Source: Lampris incognitus (lineage: Eukaryota; Chordata; Actinopteri; Lampriformes; Lampridae). From it: 64,000 bases of DNA. Below are positions 35,497-48,900 of this stretch, piece by piece (positions within the stretch are counted from its first letter, which is position 1; each line of letters begins with the position of its first letter). The stretch spans positions 24,936,136 through 25,000,135 of the forward strand of contig NC_079216.1 of NCBI RefSeq assembly GCF_029633865.1, written 5' to 3'. A program made the translations under genes and the position numbers. The notes beneath the pieces were generated by a model. That model did no database searches. It was not told where the DNA came from and saw only the letters and a program-made list of their open reading frames with translations.

Positions 35497-37465
35497 GAAT
35501 CAAAGGACCTTTTAAAACTGAATTCTGAGGCAGCATCAGAAGGATATGTACTTGGCATTCAGTGGTCAATGGTGAGCGACTCCTTTAGTTTCAACATCAA
35601 TGCAAAAGAGCATCCTCCAACTCGTCGTGGTCTTTTGTCTGTTGTGGCCTCTTTGTATGATCGACTTGGGTTCGTGGCTCCTTTCACCCTGAGTGGAAAT
35701 GCATTCTACAGGAGCTGTGTCACAAAGGCATCGGATGGGATGCTCCAAACCCTGAGCACCCGAGTTCACGGTGGGAGGAATGGAAAAACGGCTTTAAATC
35801 ACTAAAGGACATTATCATACCCAGATGTTATCACCCTCCAAACTTTGGTAACATTGTAAGCACTGAATTACACCATTTCTCAGACGCCAGTTGTACAGGA
35901 TATGGTTCGTGCTCCTACCTGCGATACAAAAATGACAGGAATGAGATGCATCGTTGTCTAGTCATGGCCAAAGCAAGGGTCGCACCCTCAAAGATCACAG
36001 GCATCCCGAGATTGGAACTCTCAGCTGCAGTAACATCAGCCAGGATGAGCGCCATGTTAAAGGAAAAACTTCAGGTGAAAATAGACAAAGAATGGTTCTG
36101 GACTTACTCACAAATTGTGATGGCTTACATAAATAATGAGGCACGAACGTTCCATGTGTTTGTGGCGTCGAGTACAGTACTTAACCGAACGGTTCTGGAG
36201 CAGATGGAAGAAGGAATACCTTCTGAACCTCGCCTTAAGTCAAAAGTGGCATGTGCCTCGGCGCAACTTGAACGTGAATGACATTGTCATTATCGAGGAG
36301 GATACTCTCTTCCAAGAAGTCAGTGGAACTTGGGACGAGTGGTTGAAACCACAGAAGGGCCTGATAGATTCAAGGTTCAGGTTGGAGAGCGCAAGGCGGC
36401 AACAAATAACTGTCCTTCAAAACCCTCAATCATCGAACGACCCATTCAAAAGCTAGTCCTTTTACTTGAAAGTGATTAATCTTATCTAATGTGTTTGAAA
36501 AGAAACACTCAGATCAGACATGATATAATGATTTAACTGGTTACGTTGATGACCAGCAGAGTTGTGGCCAATTTTGAAATCATGTGTGTAATTTTTGTTT
36601 TGTTTGGTTTAAGTTGTTAATCGCAACATGATTTGGTCGGAGTGTAAGTGGCCAGCCTTCTCCAAATTTGTTATGTCCTATTCATGGTACGGGTTTTGGC
36701 GCACCCCGAAAAGGGTTGGGCGAAGATGTGGGTGGTGGCATCGCACGCCAGTTTGCTGCGCACCGCTTGTGTTGTCATGCACCGAGCGTGTTAGGAAGAG
36801 AGCAGGTGAACACAAAGTAAGTAATTGTTTCTTGTGCTGTTTTTAAGTCATTGATGTAAGCACAACCTTGATATGAGCGTGTTTTTATTTGTTATTTGTT
36901 TCATTTTGTTACCAACTGTTACCAAGTGCGGTTTGGCCCGAAGTCGGGTACCTGTTGCCGTTGCTTGAATGAAGCCTGTAAATATCCAGTCCGAAACATC
37001 CAGTTTACACCCTTGGTAGGCGGAGAGAGGTATGTGGCATTGTATTAGTGGCGTGTTTTCTTTTGTATTGAATTGCTTTGTGTAACGTGTCGGCCCAGTC
37101 GTTGTAACGGTGTGTGTGTGCGTGCGCACGTGTTTTTAAGCTAATGTGACAAATGTGTGAATCTTTGTGCTTATTTGTATCACGTATCAGGAAAGAACCC
37201 AAAAGCAGACGGGACAACCAGGTAAGGGAAGAATCAATTCTTTATTGAAGTAGCCGATCTCAGGGGTAGACCAGGAGTTGGCTCAGTTGCAGGTAGGCAG
37301 GCAGGCAGAAGTCCATGAATGGCGACGTTCCAGCGAAGACTGGTCCATAGTGGAGGCCTTTTAAGGGTGAGGGCGATTGCCGGGGTGAAGGGGGGGTCAG
37401 CAGGTGTCAGCTGGTGTAGCAGGTGTCAGCTGGTGTAGCAGGTGTCAAGGGCGATCGCTTTGATG

Positions 37466-40250
37466 TCAAGGGCGAGAGGCTGTGACAGTACCCCCCCTCC
37501 GAGGGGCGCCACCGGGCGACCTACCAGGCCCGTCAGGGTGCGTCCTGTGGAAGTCCCGGATGAGGTTCGCGTCCAGGACAAGGCGACGAGGGACCCAACA
37601 CCTCTCCTCCGGGCCATATCCCTCCCAGTCCACGAGATACTGCAGGCCGCGACCGCGGCGACGAGAGTCCAGGAGACGACGAACGGTGTAAGCCGGATGA
37701 TCGTTGATCATACGAGGAGGTGGGGGTGGGGGGGCCGGAGGAACTAGAGGGCTGGTAGAGACAGGTTTGAGGCAGGACACATGGAAGGAAGGGTGAACCC
37801 GGAGAGTGCAGGGCAGCTTCAGACGGACCACAGAGGGGTTAAGTACTTTGACAATGGGAAAGGGACCAATATACCTGGGGGACAGTTTTTTAGCGTCCGA
37901 CCTCAAGGGTAGATCCTTGGTAGAGAGCCATGCCTGGTCACCGGGGGAGTAGTCCGGAGCAGGGGTGCGATGACGATCCGCCAAGTGCTGGTAACGGCCG
38001 GAGGCCCTGAGCAGTGCAGCACGGGCTCACCGCCAGGTCCGACAGCACCAACGGACATGGGCCTGGACAGACGGAACTGGAATGTCTACCTCTTGAGAAG
38101 GAAAAAGGGGGGGCTGATAGCCGTAAAGGCATTGAAAAGGGGACAACCCAGTAGCAGACGATGGCAAGGTGTTATGGGCATATTCTACCCAGGGAAGTTG
38201 TGAGGACCAAGAGGATGGGTTGGCAGACACCAGACAGCGGAGAACAGTCTCCAATGCCTGGTTGGCCCTCTCGGCCTGGCCGTTGGTCTGAGGATGGAAA
38301 CCCGATGACAGGCTGACGGTGGCACCGATGGCAGAGCAGAAAGCCTTCCAGACAGCAGAAGTGAACTGGGGGCCACTGTCAGACACTATATCACGGGGAA
38401 GACCGTGGACCCGGAAAACCTCCCTGACCAGCAGATCCGCAGTCTCTCGGGCTGAAGGCAGTTTAGACATGGGCAAAAAGTGAGCAAATTTACTGAAGCG
38501 ATCAACAACAGTCAGTACAACGGTGTTACCATCAGAGGCGGGCAGACCAGAGACGAAATCCAAGGACAGATGCGACCAGGGACGGTGTGGATAAGGCAGG
38601 GGGCGCAGCAGACCGGCACTGGCCCGAGTGGAGGGCTTATTCTGGGCACAAACAGGACAGGCAGAAACAAAAGACCCAGTATCCTCCGTCATGGAAGGCC
38701 ACCAGAACCGCCTGCGGAGGAAGGCTAGGATACGGGTTACTCCAGGATGGCAGGTAAGTTTGGAAGAGTGAGCCCACTGCAACACGCTAGATCTAACAGC
38801 GTCTGGAACAAACAAGCGCCCGGGGGGACCGTTACCTGGGTCAGGCTGAGTCTGTTGTGCTGCCATGACCTCCCTTTCAATGTTCCAGGTGACAGCCGCA
38901 GCCGCAACCACACAGGTAGAGGGAACGATGGTGTCAGGTTGGAGCTTGGGCTCAGACTCCTCCCCATGCACACGAGACAGAGCATCGGGCTTGGCATTCC
39001 TGGAGCCAGGTCTGTACGTCAAAGAAAAATTAAAACGACCAAAAAAGAGCGCCCACCTGGCTTGGCGCGCGGTGAGTCGCTTTGCTGACTGGATGTATTC
39101 CAGGTTCTTATGGTCAGTCCACACTATAAAAGGAAGCTCAGACCCCTCCAGAAAATGTCGCCATTCCTCCAGTGCCAATTTCACCACCAGGAGCTCACGA
39201 TTCCCCACATCATAGTTCCTTTCAGCTGGGGAGAGACGGCGAGACAGGAAGGCACAGGGGTGTGTCTTGCCATCCTCACTGGAGCGCTGAGAAAGGACCG
39301 CCCCCACCCCAATCTCAGAGGCGTCCACTTCTACAACGAACTGCTTGGTTGGGTCTGGCTGGATGAGGATAGGAGCTGTGGTGAAGTGGTGCTTGAGGGC
39401 TTGGAAAGCTGCCTCTGTTACAGGGGTCCACAGGAACTGTCTGGAGGTGGAGGTAAGAGCGGTTAGTGTGGCCGCAATGCGGCTGTAGTTGCGGATGAAC
39501 CGTCTGTAGAAGTTGGCAAACCCGAGGAAACTCTGAAGCTGCTTACGGCTGGTCGGGCTTGGCCACTCAAGAACCGCTCTGACCTTGGCGGGGTCCATTC
39601 TCACCTGCCCATCGGCCACGATGTAGCCCAGGAAGGTGATTGAAGGGGCATGGAATTCGCACTTCTCTGCTTTTACGAAAAGGCGGTTCTCCAGAAGCCG
39701 TTGAAGGACTTGGCGGACGTGCATGCCATGCTCTGACAGGTCTCTGCAAAAAATCAGGATATCATCCAGGTAAACAAAAACGAAACGATCCAACATGTCA
39801 CGTAGGACGTCATTGACCAGACTCTGGAAGACAGCTGGGGCATTAGTGAGACCAAACGGCATCACCAGATATTCAAAATGCCCCAGGGGGGTGTTGAAGG
39901 CAGTCTTCCATTCATCTCCGTCTCGAACCCGGACCAGGTGGTAAGCATTGCGGAGGTCTAGTTTACTGAACACTGTGGCTCCCTGGAGAGAATCAAAAGC
40001 GGAAGTCATGAGGGGCAGAGGGTACTTATTCTTGACTGTGATGTTATTGAGGCTTCTATAGTCAATACACGGCCGGAGGGTCTTGTCCTTCTTGGCCACA
40101 AAAAAGAACCCTGCACTAAGGGGTGATGATGACGGGCAAATAAGACCAGCAGCCAAGGAGTCCTTGATGTACCTCTCCATGGACTCCCGCTCAGGCTTGG
40201 AGAGGCTATGTAGGCGGCTGCTGGGGAGGGGAGCGCCCGGCAGCAGGTCA
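37466..40250 (-). pseudogene. Chromovirus Pol: RT, RNase H, integrase, chromodomain
   Basis: The 717-codon frame 40180-38027 holds RT ([38 protein letters not shown]), RNase H ([25 protein letters not shown]), the H2C2 zinc finger of integrase ([11 protein letters not shown]...CPVC) and the DDE core ([28 protein letters not shown]). After a frameshift near 38030 the frame 37984-37466 encodes the GPF/Y-like region ([11 protein letters not shown]) and a chromodomain ([25 protein letters not shown]). Apart from the frameshifts at its two ends, this 2.1-kb stretch is open. Confidence 0.9.
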
Positions 40251-41852
40251 ATAGCACATCATAGGGGCGATGAGGAGGCAGGGAGAGAGCTTGCTGCTTG
40301 TTGAACACGGCTTGGAGGTCATGGTACTCTGGAGGCACCAGTGACAGGTCAGAGGTCTCAGAGCTTGACACCTGAAAGGGGACAGACTGAGGCAGAGCAG
40401 ACTGGAGGCATATGGCATGACAGACGGGACTCCAACTTGAAATTCTGGCCGATGACCAATCAATATGGGGACTATGCTTAACCAGCCAGGGATGACCAAG
40501 TATAATGGGAACAAAGGGAGAATTGATAACGAAAAAACTTAACTCCTCTTGATGGTTTCCCGACAACAGGAGGCGCACAGGCTCGGTCTTAGAGGTTATC
40601 CGGGCCAGGAGACGTCCATCCAGGGCATTAGCTTCAAGAGGCTGGTCCAGACTCACAGTGGCAAGACCTAGCTGCTTGACAACACTTGCATCCAAAAAGC
40701 TTTCGTCAGCTCCAGAGTCAATTAAAGCCAAACGTTTAGTGGACTGACCTTTAAAACTGATGGTAGCTTGCAACTGGGTACGTGGACGAGGAGACAGAGG
40801 GCAGACAGTTGGGCTCACGAGGATCCTCCCCCTCCCTCGTGAGCCTGCTAGTTTGACGGAATGATGAGGGCAGGAGGCGAGAAAGTGACCAGGCTGACCA
40901 CAACACAAGCAGCTGTTCTCGGTGATGCGGCGTTGACGCTCCTCCGGGTTGAGCCGGAAGCGGCCGAGTTGCATCGGCTCCGAAGGTGGGGGAAGAGTCA
41001 CGCCTCGGGCTTTCTCGGAGGACGGCAACCTCAGTCGAGCGAGCTCGGCCCCCAGAGTTTGGAGATGGGGCCCGTGGTAAGTTGTTGTGACCAGGAAAGC
41101 GGCGCGTCCTCTCTCGCCTCCGCTCCCAGAGACGGTTGTCCACACGAATGGCCAGGGTAACCAATTCCTCCAACCCTCCAGGCTCGGGGTAGGAAACCAG
41201 TTCGTCCTTTATGGATTCGCTTAACCCGTTGGAAAAGCCGGCCTGGAGGGACTCGTTGTTCCATCTGCTCTCCGCTGATAGCGTACGGAACTCAACTGAG
41301 TAGTCAGCGATGCTGCGGGAACCCTGGCGGAGAGAGATCAGTCTTTTTGACGTATCCTTTCCCCGCACGGGATGATCAAAAACCTGGCGAAAAGCAGTGG
41401 TGAACTCAGCGTAGGATGAGGAAGTGGAGGCCTACATCTCCCACACCACTGTAGCCCAATCCAGAGTGCTTCCCCGGAGAAGACCCATGATGTAAGCGAC
41501 TTTGGCTCCATCCGTGGAATATGACTGGGGCTGCTGGTTAAACACAATCTCACACTGCATCAAAAAAAGGGCGACAAAGTCCAAAATCTCCATCATACTT
41601 ATCAGGCGGGGCAACCCATGGTTCCTTAGCCGAAGTTGATGGCGCTGGGGGTGGCGGAGCTGGAGGGGCGGATCCCGGGCTAGCGGAGGCACTAAGTTGG
41701 GTCTGGATTCCGGAGATCTTTGAGCTGAGCCCACGGAGGGCGTCAGCCATCCCCTGTAGCACCTGGCTGTGCTGGCCGAGGACCGATTCCTGGTTGGCTG
41801 CAGCCTGGCAGACCGTGGCCAGGTCTGTGGTGGAATGGTCTGCTGGGTCCAT
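40250..41852 (-). pseudogene. Chromovirus Gag-protease region, frameshifted
   Basis: It starts MDPADHSTTDL at 41852 with a coiled-coil-like N-terminus, followed by the Gag capsid region (STLDWATVVWEM, RQGSRSIADYSVEFRTL), a zinc knuckle (CLCCGQPGHFLASCPH) and a retropepsin-like protease (LALIDSGADESFLD, PIILGHPWL). Frame changes near 41590, 41360 and 40990 and a stop near 41432 break Gag. Another frame change near 40260 separates protease from RT. Confidence 0.85.
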
Positions 41853-42485
41853 AGTGGCTGGAACGTACTGTCACGTATCAGGAAAGAACCCAAAAGCAGA
41901 CGGGACAACCAGGTAAGGGAAGAACCAAGTCTTTATTGAAGTAGCCGATCTCAGGGGTAGAGCAGGAGTTGGCTCAGTGGCAGGTAGGCAGGCAGGCAGA
42001 AGTCCATGAATGGCGACGTTCCAGCGAAGACTGGTCCATAGTGGAGGCCTTTTAAGGGTGAGGGCGATTGCCGGGGTGAAGGGGGGGGTCAGCAGGTGTC
42101 AGCTGGTGTAGCAGGTGTCAGCTGGCATAGCAGGTGTCAGCTGGTGTAGCATGTGTCAAGGGCGATCGCTTTGATGTCAAGGGCGAGAGGCTGTGACAAT
42201 CTGATGTTATTGTGATACTGTGTTATGTGTTTTTATAGTTTCACGGTACTCTGGAGGAATAAAATCGTACCAGTCGAACTCAACGCTGTGTTTATTGATG
42301 CCAAGGGCCGCTACAAAGCTTTTAATGACCGCAAGTCACAACAGACACAAGTTTGTATTGGTCTTAGCTTCCTCCTTTTCTTGGCCACCGAAGCGACCTT
42401 ATCTATTTGCCTACTCTTTACCCTTGTTACGGCCGCAGTGCCGTGTGTTTACAATTACCCTCATACAAACCTAAGGTTTGTATTT

Positions 42486-42959
42486 ATGGGAGGGGGTGTT
42501 ACGGCCCTAGTGTCGTGTGTTTGTAATTTTCCCTCTCCAGGTAATGCCCCGCCTCCTGTGGAACTGCTGATTGAGCCCAGGTGACCCCAATTCTTCATCA
42601 GCCCGGTATATAACTTGGAGAGCGACACCCAACAGTGCCAGTGGGCCATTGTTGGCAGCTAGAGAGAGAGACGGCCAGTGGGCCATTGTTGTCAACCAGA
42701 GAGCAAGCTCTTGTGTCTATACTCGTTGAGAAGGAGGGTGAAACCTATTAGTGTTGTTGTTTCTTTCGGTTTGGTTGGATCTGAGTTTGTTTTGTTCAAA
42801 GCCTGGTTAGTTAAACGCCAGCATCTTTAGTTGCCTGTTTATTCGATAGTTAGACTAAAAGTTCGTTTTGTGAATAAATCTGTTTTTACACCTGGAAAAA
42901 GAAAAGTGTCCCGGGGGAATAAGAAAGGTGGGAGACGGAACCAGATGTAAAAATACGAC
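42486..42959 (+). repeat. LTR-like sequence after a purine tract
   Basis: GGGAGGGGG is followed by TGTTACGGCCCTAGTGTCG, and a related TGTTACGGCCGCAGTGCCG lies 68 bases upstream. A TATA-like GGTATATAA at 42604, AATAAA near 42870 and a G-rich end (GGTGGGAGACGGAACC) suit an LTR. No partner LTR or coding region was found, and the 3' border abuts the next Gypsy LTR at 42960. Confidence 0.4.
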
Positions 42960-45690
42960 TGTGACGTATTGCTGTCATGTGCAGTCATACATTACGTGAG
43001 GCAGAACCCTCGAAATCAGTTAGACAGTATTTCACAGTATGGCTGTATGCACTGAACCTGAGCTTCTCCAGTAAAGTTCCGCGTTTGTTTAATAAGTTGT
43101 CTGCCTACTTGTGTTACACTCGAGAACATCACATTGGCGACGAGGACAAAAGGACGACGAATGACACACTTTAAAAGCAAGTAAAGAAAAAGAGTGGAAA
43201 ACTAAACCGAACAAAATGAAGTGCTAAGCTAACCAACGGACGACCATGAGTGGCTAACCTAGACTGAATGAGTGGCTAGCAAAAGACTGAATTCAAAATG
43301 TCACTCGCAAACACTGTCACTTTGCCAGCAGTGTTTTGAAAATTATAATACTGCCATGAACATTACGAGCGATGCAAGGCAAAAAGCATTGCTGCTACAC
43401 TTAGCAGGACAGCGCATGCGTGACATTTATGACACGCTAGCAGCAGAGGCAGACAAGTTTGCTGAGGTAAAGCAGAAGCTAGGAAAGTACTTCATGCCTA
43501 AAAACAATGTGCAATACCAAGTGTACATGTTTAGAAAGCCAGGTGAAAATTTAGACACTGTACAACTACAAGACTGTGTATGCTAGCGAAGAATTGTGAG
43601 TCGACAAGGAGATTAAAGCGCAACTGATTCAAAGCTGCTTTTCAATGAGGCTACGCAGACAAGTGCTCAGGGAGCCTGATAGTAGCCTGGATGAACTGCT
43701 AGAGCACGGGAGATCGCTGGAATTGTCCGAGCAGCAAGCAGCTGGCATGGAACAGAGTGTAGCTGCGTCAGTGAACGCAGTGCATCAGAAGGGGTGACAA
43801 CCTACCAGCTGACGCGCTGGGAGAGCCAAGCCCAACAACAAGTGCTGGAATTGCGGTGGAAAATACCCTCACAATGGAGAATGCCCAGAAAAAGGGAAAG
43901 ACAGTAAAGCATGCAGCAAGCTGAATCACTTTGCGAATCAGGGCAGGTCAAAGCAAAAGCAACCTGGAAAAGACTTTGACATGAAACCCAGAGACAGTAA
44001 GCAATTCAAAATCAACAAGAAAGAGTATAACATTAACAGCACAACAATACATAGTGTTAACACACAAGATTCATCTAGCAGTGACGAGGCATATGTGTTG
44101 GCAGCCAGCCAGTGGCAGCAACAATGCTATGCAGCTACAGACATACATTAGACTGAATGATGTTAGGATTTCAGCACGGATAGACTCAGGGGCTGCAGTG
44201 AACATTATTAGTGAAAAAGGCTCTGTACATTGAGACCACGCCCACAACTCACCCCAGCTGACATCAGGATATTCCCTTACGGCTGCACTAAACCACTGTC
44301 GGTGCATTCACATGCAACACAACACAGAAGCAGGGGATAAAAAGACTAAAGCCAAATTCTATGTGATGACTGGTGACAGCTGCTCTCTGCTAGGCTACAA
44401 AACAGCTGAGGAGCTAGGCCTCGTCAAAATCATGAACAGTTTGACCTCCCCAAGCAGCCGTACAGTAGCAGATGAGTTAGTAGACAGCTACCCAGAGCTG
44501 TTTCAAGGCACTGGCAAGTTAAGACTTTCAAGTTAAGCTGCACATCAACACCGACATTCAGCTGACCTGTCAGCCACACAGGCGAGTGTCATTTCACATC
44601 CGACAGAAAGTCGGAAGAGGAATTGAAAAAGCTAGAAAATGGTGACGTCATTGAAACAGTCACAGGCCCTACGCCATGGGTCTCACCCATCGTCACACCA
44701 CACAAGCCAAAAGATCCAGACAAGGTGAGAGTATGTGTCGACATGACACAAAACACTGTCATCCAGCGTGGACGTCACATCACCCCCACCATGGATGATG
44801 TGATCCACGAGCTGAATGGAGCGACAGTCTTCTCCAAGCTTGACCTGACAGCTGGATACCATCAGCTTGAACTCCACCCGGACAGCAGGTACATCACGAC
44901 ATTCACAACACACCGAGGCTTGAGATGCTACAAGCGCCTGAACTTTGGGATATCTTCAGCAGCAGAGGTGTTTCAGAATGCAATCTGCCAGACACTACAA
45001 GGGATCAAAGGGGTGAAGAACCTGAGTGATGACATCATCATCTCTGGGAAAATGCAGACTGACCATGACGACAGCCTCAGGGCAGTGTACCAGAGACTGA
45101 AAGAGAGAGGGCTCATGCTCAATAGGAAAAAGTGAGTTTAACAAGTCCAAGCTCAAATTTTTCGGGTTCATCTTCTCAGCTGGCGGAATCTCAGCTGACC
45201 CCAAAAAGGTCACCGCCATTCAGCAAGCCAGTAACCCACGAGACCTGACTGAAGTCAGGAGCCTACTAGGTATGGCCAACTATTGCTCACGCTTTATCAA
45301 AGACTTTGCTTCAATTTCAGCACCACTACACGAGCTGACCAGAAAAGACACACAGTGGCACTGGGGCCCAGAGCAAGACAAAGCACTACAAACTATCAAA
45401 GAAAGCCTGACCAGCAACAAGGTAATGTCATATTTTGACCCTAGCAAAGACACAGAACTTGTTGTGGATGCCAGCCCTGTTGGCCTGGGCGCCATTCTCT
45501 AAAAAAAGGGAGAGATGCACCATAGCCTACGCCAGCAGTGCCCTCACTGATGTGGAAAGACACTACTCACAAACAGCGAGAGAAGCATTGGCCATTGTTT
45601 GGAGTTGTGAACACTTCCACCTGTACCTGTATGGCAACGCTTTCACTCTTGTCACAGACCACAAGACACTCGAGGTGTAGCTACACTGGT
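42960..45690 (+). pseudogene. Gypsy A: 5' LTR, Gag, protease, RT and RNase H remnants
   Basis: A putative 5' LTR (TGTGACGTATTG...ACATCACA, 42960-43133) is followed by TTGGCGACGAGGAC, a primer-binding-like site. Gag remnants (43272-43780), a zinc knuckle (KCWNCGGKYPHNGECP) near 43840, protease relics (ARIDSGAAVNII, 44165-44210), RT ([41 protein letters not shown] in place of YxDD) and RNase H (LVVDASPVGLGAIL, to TDHKTLEV at 45680) follow. Many stops and shifts break it. It ends abruptly at about 45690 without integrase or 3' LTR. Confidence 0.82.
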
Positions 45691-45925
45691 CCAGTGAAAT
45701 AATGGCCACGCATCATACAGATGTCTTTTGAAGATTTATTTTTATCGCTCGATCTCTATCGTCAGCAGACACCTTGAAAACTACAAGAAAATAAGACAAA
45801 GTTTGAAATATACGTCTCTCATTCCGTTTAAAATCTCTCAAGCTAGTGTCCATTGATCAACAGGCCCTCGTGTTGTTAGCACAACAAAAATACGATGAAA
45901 TAAAGTAAAATTGCTGAAAACACAT
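45691..45925. other. Unassigned segment between Gypsy A and Gypsy C
   Basis: This 235-base, AT-rich segment has no similarity that I recognise to either Gypsy element. It separates the broken end of Gypsy A from the LTR of Gypsy C. Confidence 0.4.
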
Positions 45926-48900
45926 TGTAATATATTCACTATATTATCTGGATGTATCCTATACTGCTAATATATCCATAACAGTGATTTGAGCCGAAGA
46001 CCAATTCCCAACGTCTTGTCCTCTTTATTGTAGCTCTCCGACTGTCGCAGCAGTCAACATCCGGGGTATATGAGAGCCTAGCTTAACCACCACTAGGTAG
46101 CGCTGTTGGTCTACTACACTCCTCCCCCTTAAACTATGAAGTTCCCCTAATAAAATATTATCACTCTAAAACATGCTGATATGGCAAATTACTTTCAGCA
46201 TCTTTTACTTGGTCATTACTGGTTACACAACCCACTTCGACCCACATTTGCCCATTTACATCTCTCAGGAACTCTTTTTCACATTTTTTTCTGAACAGGA
46301 GTTGAACAATTTAGTCTCTCAGGAACTCTTTTATTCAGGAACTCGGCTGATCTTACAAAGACAGTCGTTTTGGAGGTGCCCTCTCTCTCTGAGGGTATCG
46401 GCGCTCAACCACCTCAGGGAAAGTGGATGCTTGGTGAGGAGGCGACACGGCCTTGCCCACCGAACCTCGTAAGAGTTTTGCAAGCTTCTCCGGAGCCTGC
46501 ATCCTTGGAATGGGTGTATCTTCAGGTGAGTACGGGCTAGCACCTATGGCTCCAGGTGTGCCTTTCCCCCCCAAATCCGCAACTGCAGGGTAGGTGTTGC
46601 TGATACCCATCTGGTCATCCTGAAATGGAAATGCCTCAGGAGGACTGGAGGGTCGGTCAAACAGCAGATGGTCAATGTGGACTGAACGTCGGTTCACTCC
46701 ATTCCACACCAGGTAGGTGACTGGTCCGAGTCTCTTTTCCACTGTCCCTTTCGTCCACCTCTCATTTCCTCCACGGAAGTTTCGGATCAGTACTGAGTCC
46801 CCCTCTGACAGATGTCTCAGCTTCGAGGCGGGTTGGTCATGATAGTCCTTCTGCTTTTGTTGTTTGTCCCCCACCACTCGAGCGAGGTCTGGCTTCAGCA
46901 GGCTGAACCTGGTCCTAGGCTGACGTTTGAGGGACAGTTCTGCTGGTGTGCAACCTGTAACGCTGCGTGGTGTGGTCCTGTATGACAACAGGAAGTTGGC
47001 GAGCCTGTGTTTTACTGTAATAGTGACGTTTTGTTTCTTCTCATCGAGCAGCTGTTTCAGAAGTGAAGCTTTCACCGTCTGGACTGCTCTCTCTGCGGCA
47101 CCATTAGAAGCAGGATGGTAAGCTGGCACCAAGGTCTGCTTAATGCCGTTGCTTTTCAGGAATGTTTTGTACTCCAGCGAGGTGAATTGTGGACCGTTGT
47201 CCGAGACGATCTCCTCAGGAAAACCGTAGGACGAAAAGATGCTCCGCAGCACTTCGATCGTTTTGGCGACGGTAGTTGTTGCCATGGGGATCACCTCAAG
47301 CCATTTTGAATGACTGTCTACTAACACTAGGAAGTGTTGCTGATCCTTCTCTGCAAAGTCAATATGTAGCCTCTGCCACACTCTCGTAGGCCACTGCCAG
47401 CAGTGTAGTGGTGCTACTGCTGGTAGTTTCCTCACACTCTGACAAGCATCACATTGCTGCACTGCACGTTCGATATTACTGTCCAACTGAGGCCACCATA
47501 AATAGCCCCTCGCCAAACTTTTCATCCTGCACCCTCCGGGGTGCCCTTGGTGTCGGTCGTACAGTAGTCGTTCTCTGTGTGCTGGTGGGATGATAATTCG
47601 AATTCCCCACAGAATGCATCCTTGTTCCACAGACAGTTCATTCCTTCGGTTGAAGTACGGTTTCAGTGTGTCATCGTTGATGGAACTCGGCCATCCAGAC
47701 CGGGTCAGTTCCAGTACCTTGCATAGGACTGGGTCCTTGAGAGTGCTCTGTTCAATCTCTGTAGCCTGCACGGGTAGCTCATCTACTAATGAGAAATAAA
47801 AAATGCTGTTCTCCTCCGCTGTTTTGTCCTTTTCTTTCCCCGGCAGTCTAGATAACGCATCCGCATTTGCATTGTCCGCTGACGTTCTGTACTCTATACT
47901 GTAGTCATAAGCCATAAGCCTCAGTGCCCATCTCTGCATACACAAAGCGGCTAGTGTAGGGATTTCTGACTTGGGTCCTAAGATGGCAAGGAGGGGTGTG
48001 TGGTCAGTTATTAAACTGAATTTGCGGCCATAGAGATATTTATGAAATTTGGTCACGCCAAATATTATGGCCAACGACTCCTTCTCTATCTGACTATATT
48101 TACTCTCTGCCTCTGTCAACGTACGTGACGCAAAGGCGATTGGTTTCTCGTCCCCATTTTCCATTATGCGTGACATTACCGCACCTATCCCATAAGGGGA
48201 TGCGTCACAAGCTAATCTCAGTGGTTTCTGCGTGTCGTAGTGTACTACTACTGAGCTTTTCACTAACTGTTCTTTGGCAGCCTTGAATGCTGCTGCACAC
48301 TCTGGTGTCCATTTCCATTCGACTTCCTTCTTCAGGAGTTGGTGTAGTGGCTGCAATACGGTCGACAGATCTTTCATGAAACGGCCATAATAGTTTAACA
48401 GTCCTAGGAATGACCGTAGCTCTGTGACGTTTGTGGGCTGGGGTGTATTTACGATGGCGGCAACCTTTGTTTCAGTGGGGTGAAGTCCCTCTTTATCTAT
48501 CAGATGCCCCAGGTACTCTACTTTCTCCTGCATGAAGTCACATTTTGCTCTTTTCACTCTTACCCCGTAGCTCTCCAGTCGGCTCAAAACCTCATCTAGG
48601 TTCCTCAGGTGCTCCTCTCTTGTTCTGCCTGTGACTAGTATGTCATCGAGGAAGCAGGTCACATGCTCTAAGCCTTGTAGTATCTGGTCGATCACATTCT
48701 GGAACATAGAAGGTGCACTCGACACTCCATATGAAAGTCTGTGATAAACATACAGTCCTTTGTGGGTATTTATTGTCAAATACTTCTCTGAGTCCTTCTC
48801 TAACTCAAGCTGTTGGTAGGCATGTGAGAGATCTAATTTGCTAAAGAGAGTGCCCCCGGCCAGTGTGGCGAAGAGATCCTCGGTGTTCGGTAGTGGATAG

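Larger units (their letters stand above)
31148..36460 (+). pseudogene. BEL/Pao polyprotein remnants
   Basis: 31148-31350 encodes the end of an aspartic-protease-like domain (KWPHLNHLANKLPP, LIGYDCP). 31358-32346 and 35497-35805 encode the reverse transcriptase and A17-type region (RVVFNCSARF, DIEKTFHQFRV, FYVDDGLIS, then GIQWSMVSDSF, RRGLLSVVASLYDRLGF). 35860-36165 has the RNase H-like part (HHFSDASCTGYG, IPRLELSAA). The integrase is gone: the sequence jumps near 36165 into the C-terminal DUF5641-like region (FWSRWKKEYL, SQKWHVPRRNL). A hAT element splits the RT. The 5' LTR and gag are absent. Confidence 0.88.
37178..42198 (-). mobile_element. Gypsy chromovirus with both LTRs
   Basis: LTRs lie at 37178-37487 and 41869-42198, in minus orientation (TGTCACAG...CGTGACA). 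The flanks ATTTG (37173-37177) and ATCTG (42199-42203) are a 5-bp duplication with one change. The LTRs are nearly identical except for copy number of a 19-base internal repeat (two against three) and the terminal TG of the left copy, now TA. Gag, protease, RT, RNase H, integrase and chromodomain follow in order. Confidence 0.92.
36643..42315 (+). repeat. BEL/Pao 3' LTR, split by a Gypsy element
   Basis: The sequence after the Pao C-terminus reads GGTCGGAG then TGTAAGTGG, a purine tract followed by a TG start. The other end is GGGCCGCTACA at 42315, about 70 bases after an AATAAA at 42259. The 36643-37177 and 42204-42315 parts are separated by the chromovirus and its 5-bp duplication. Together they make an LTR of about 645 bases. 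No second LTR is in the window, so the limits rest on motif reading. Confidence 0.6.
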
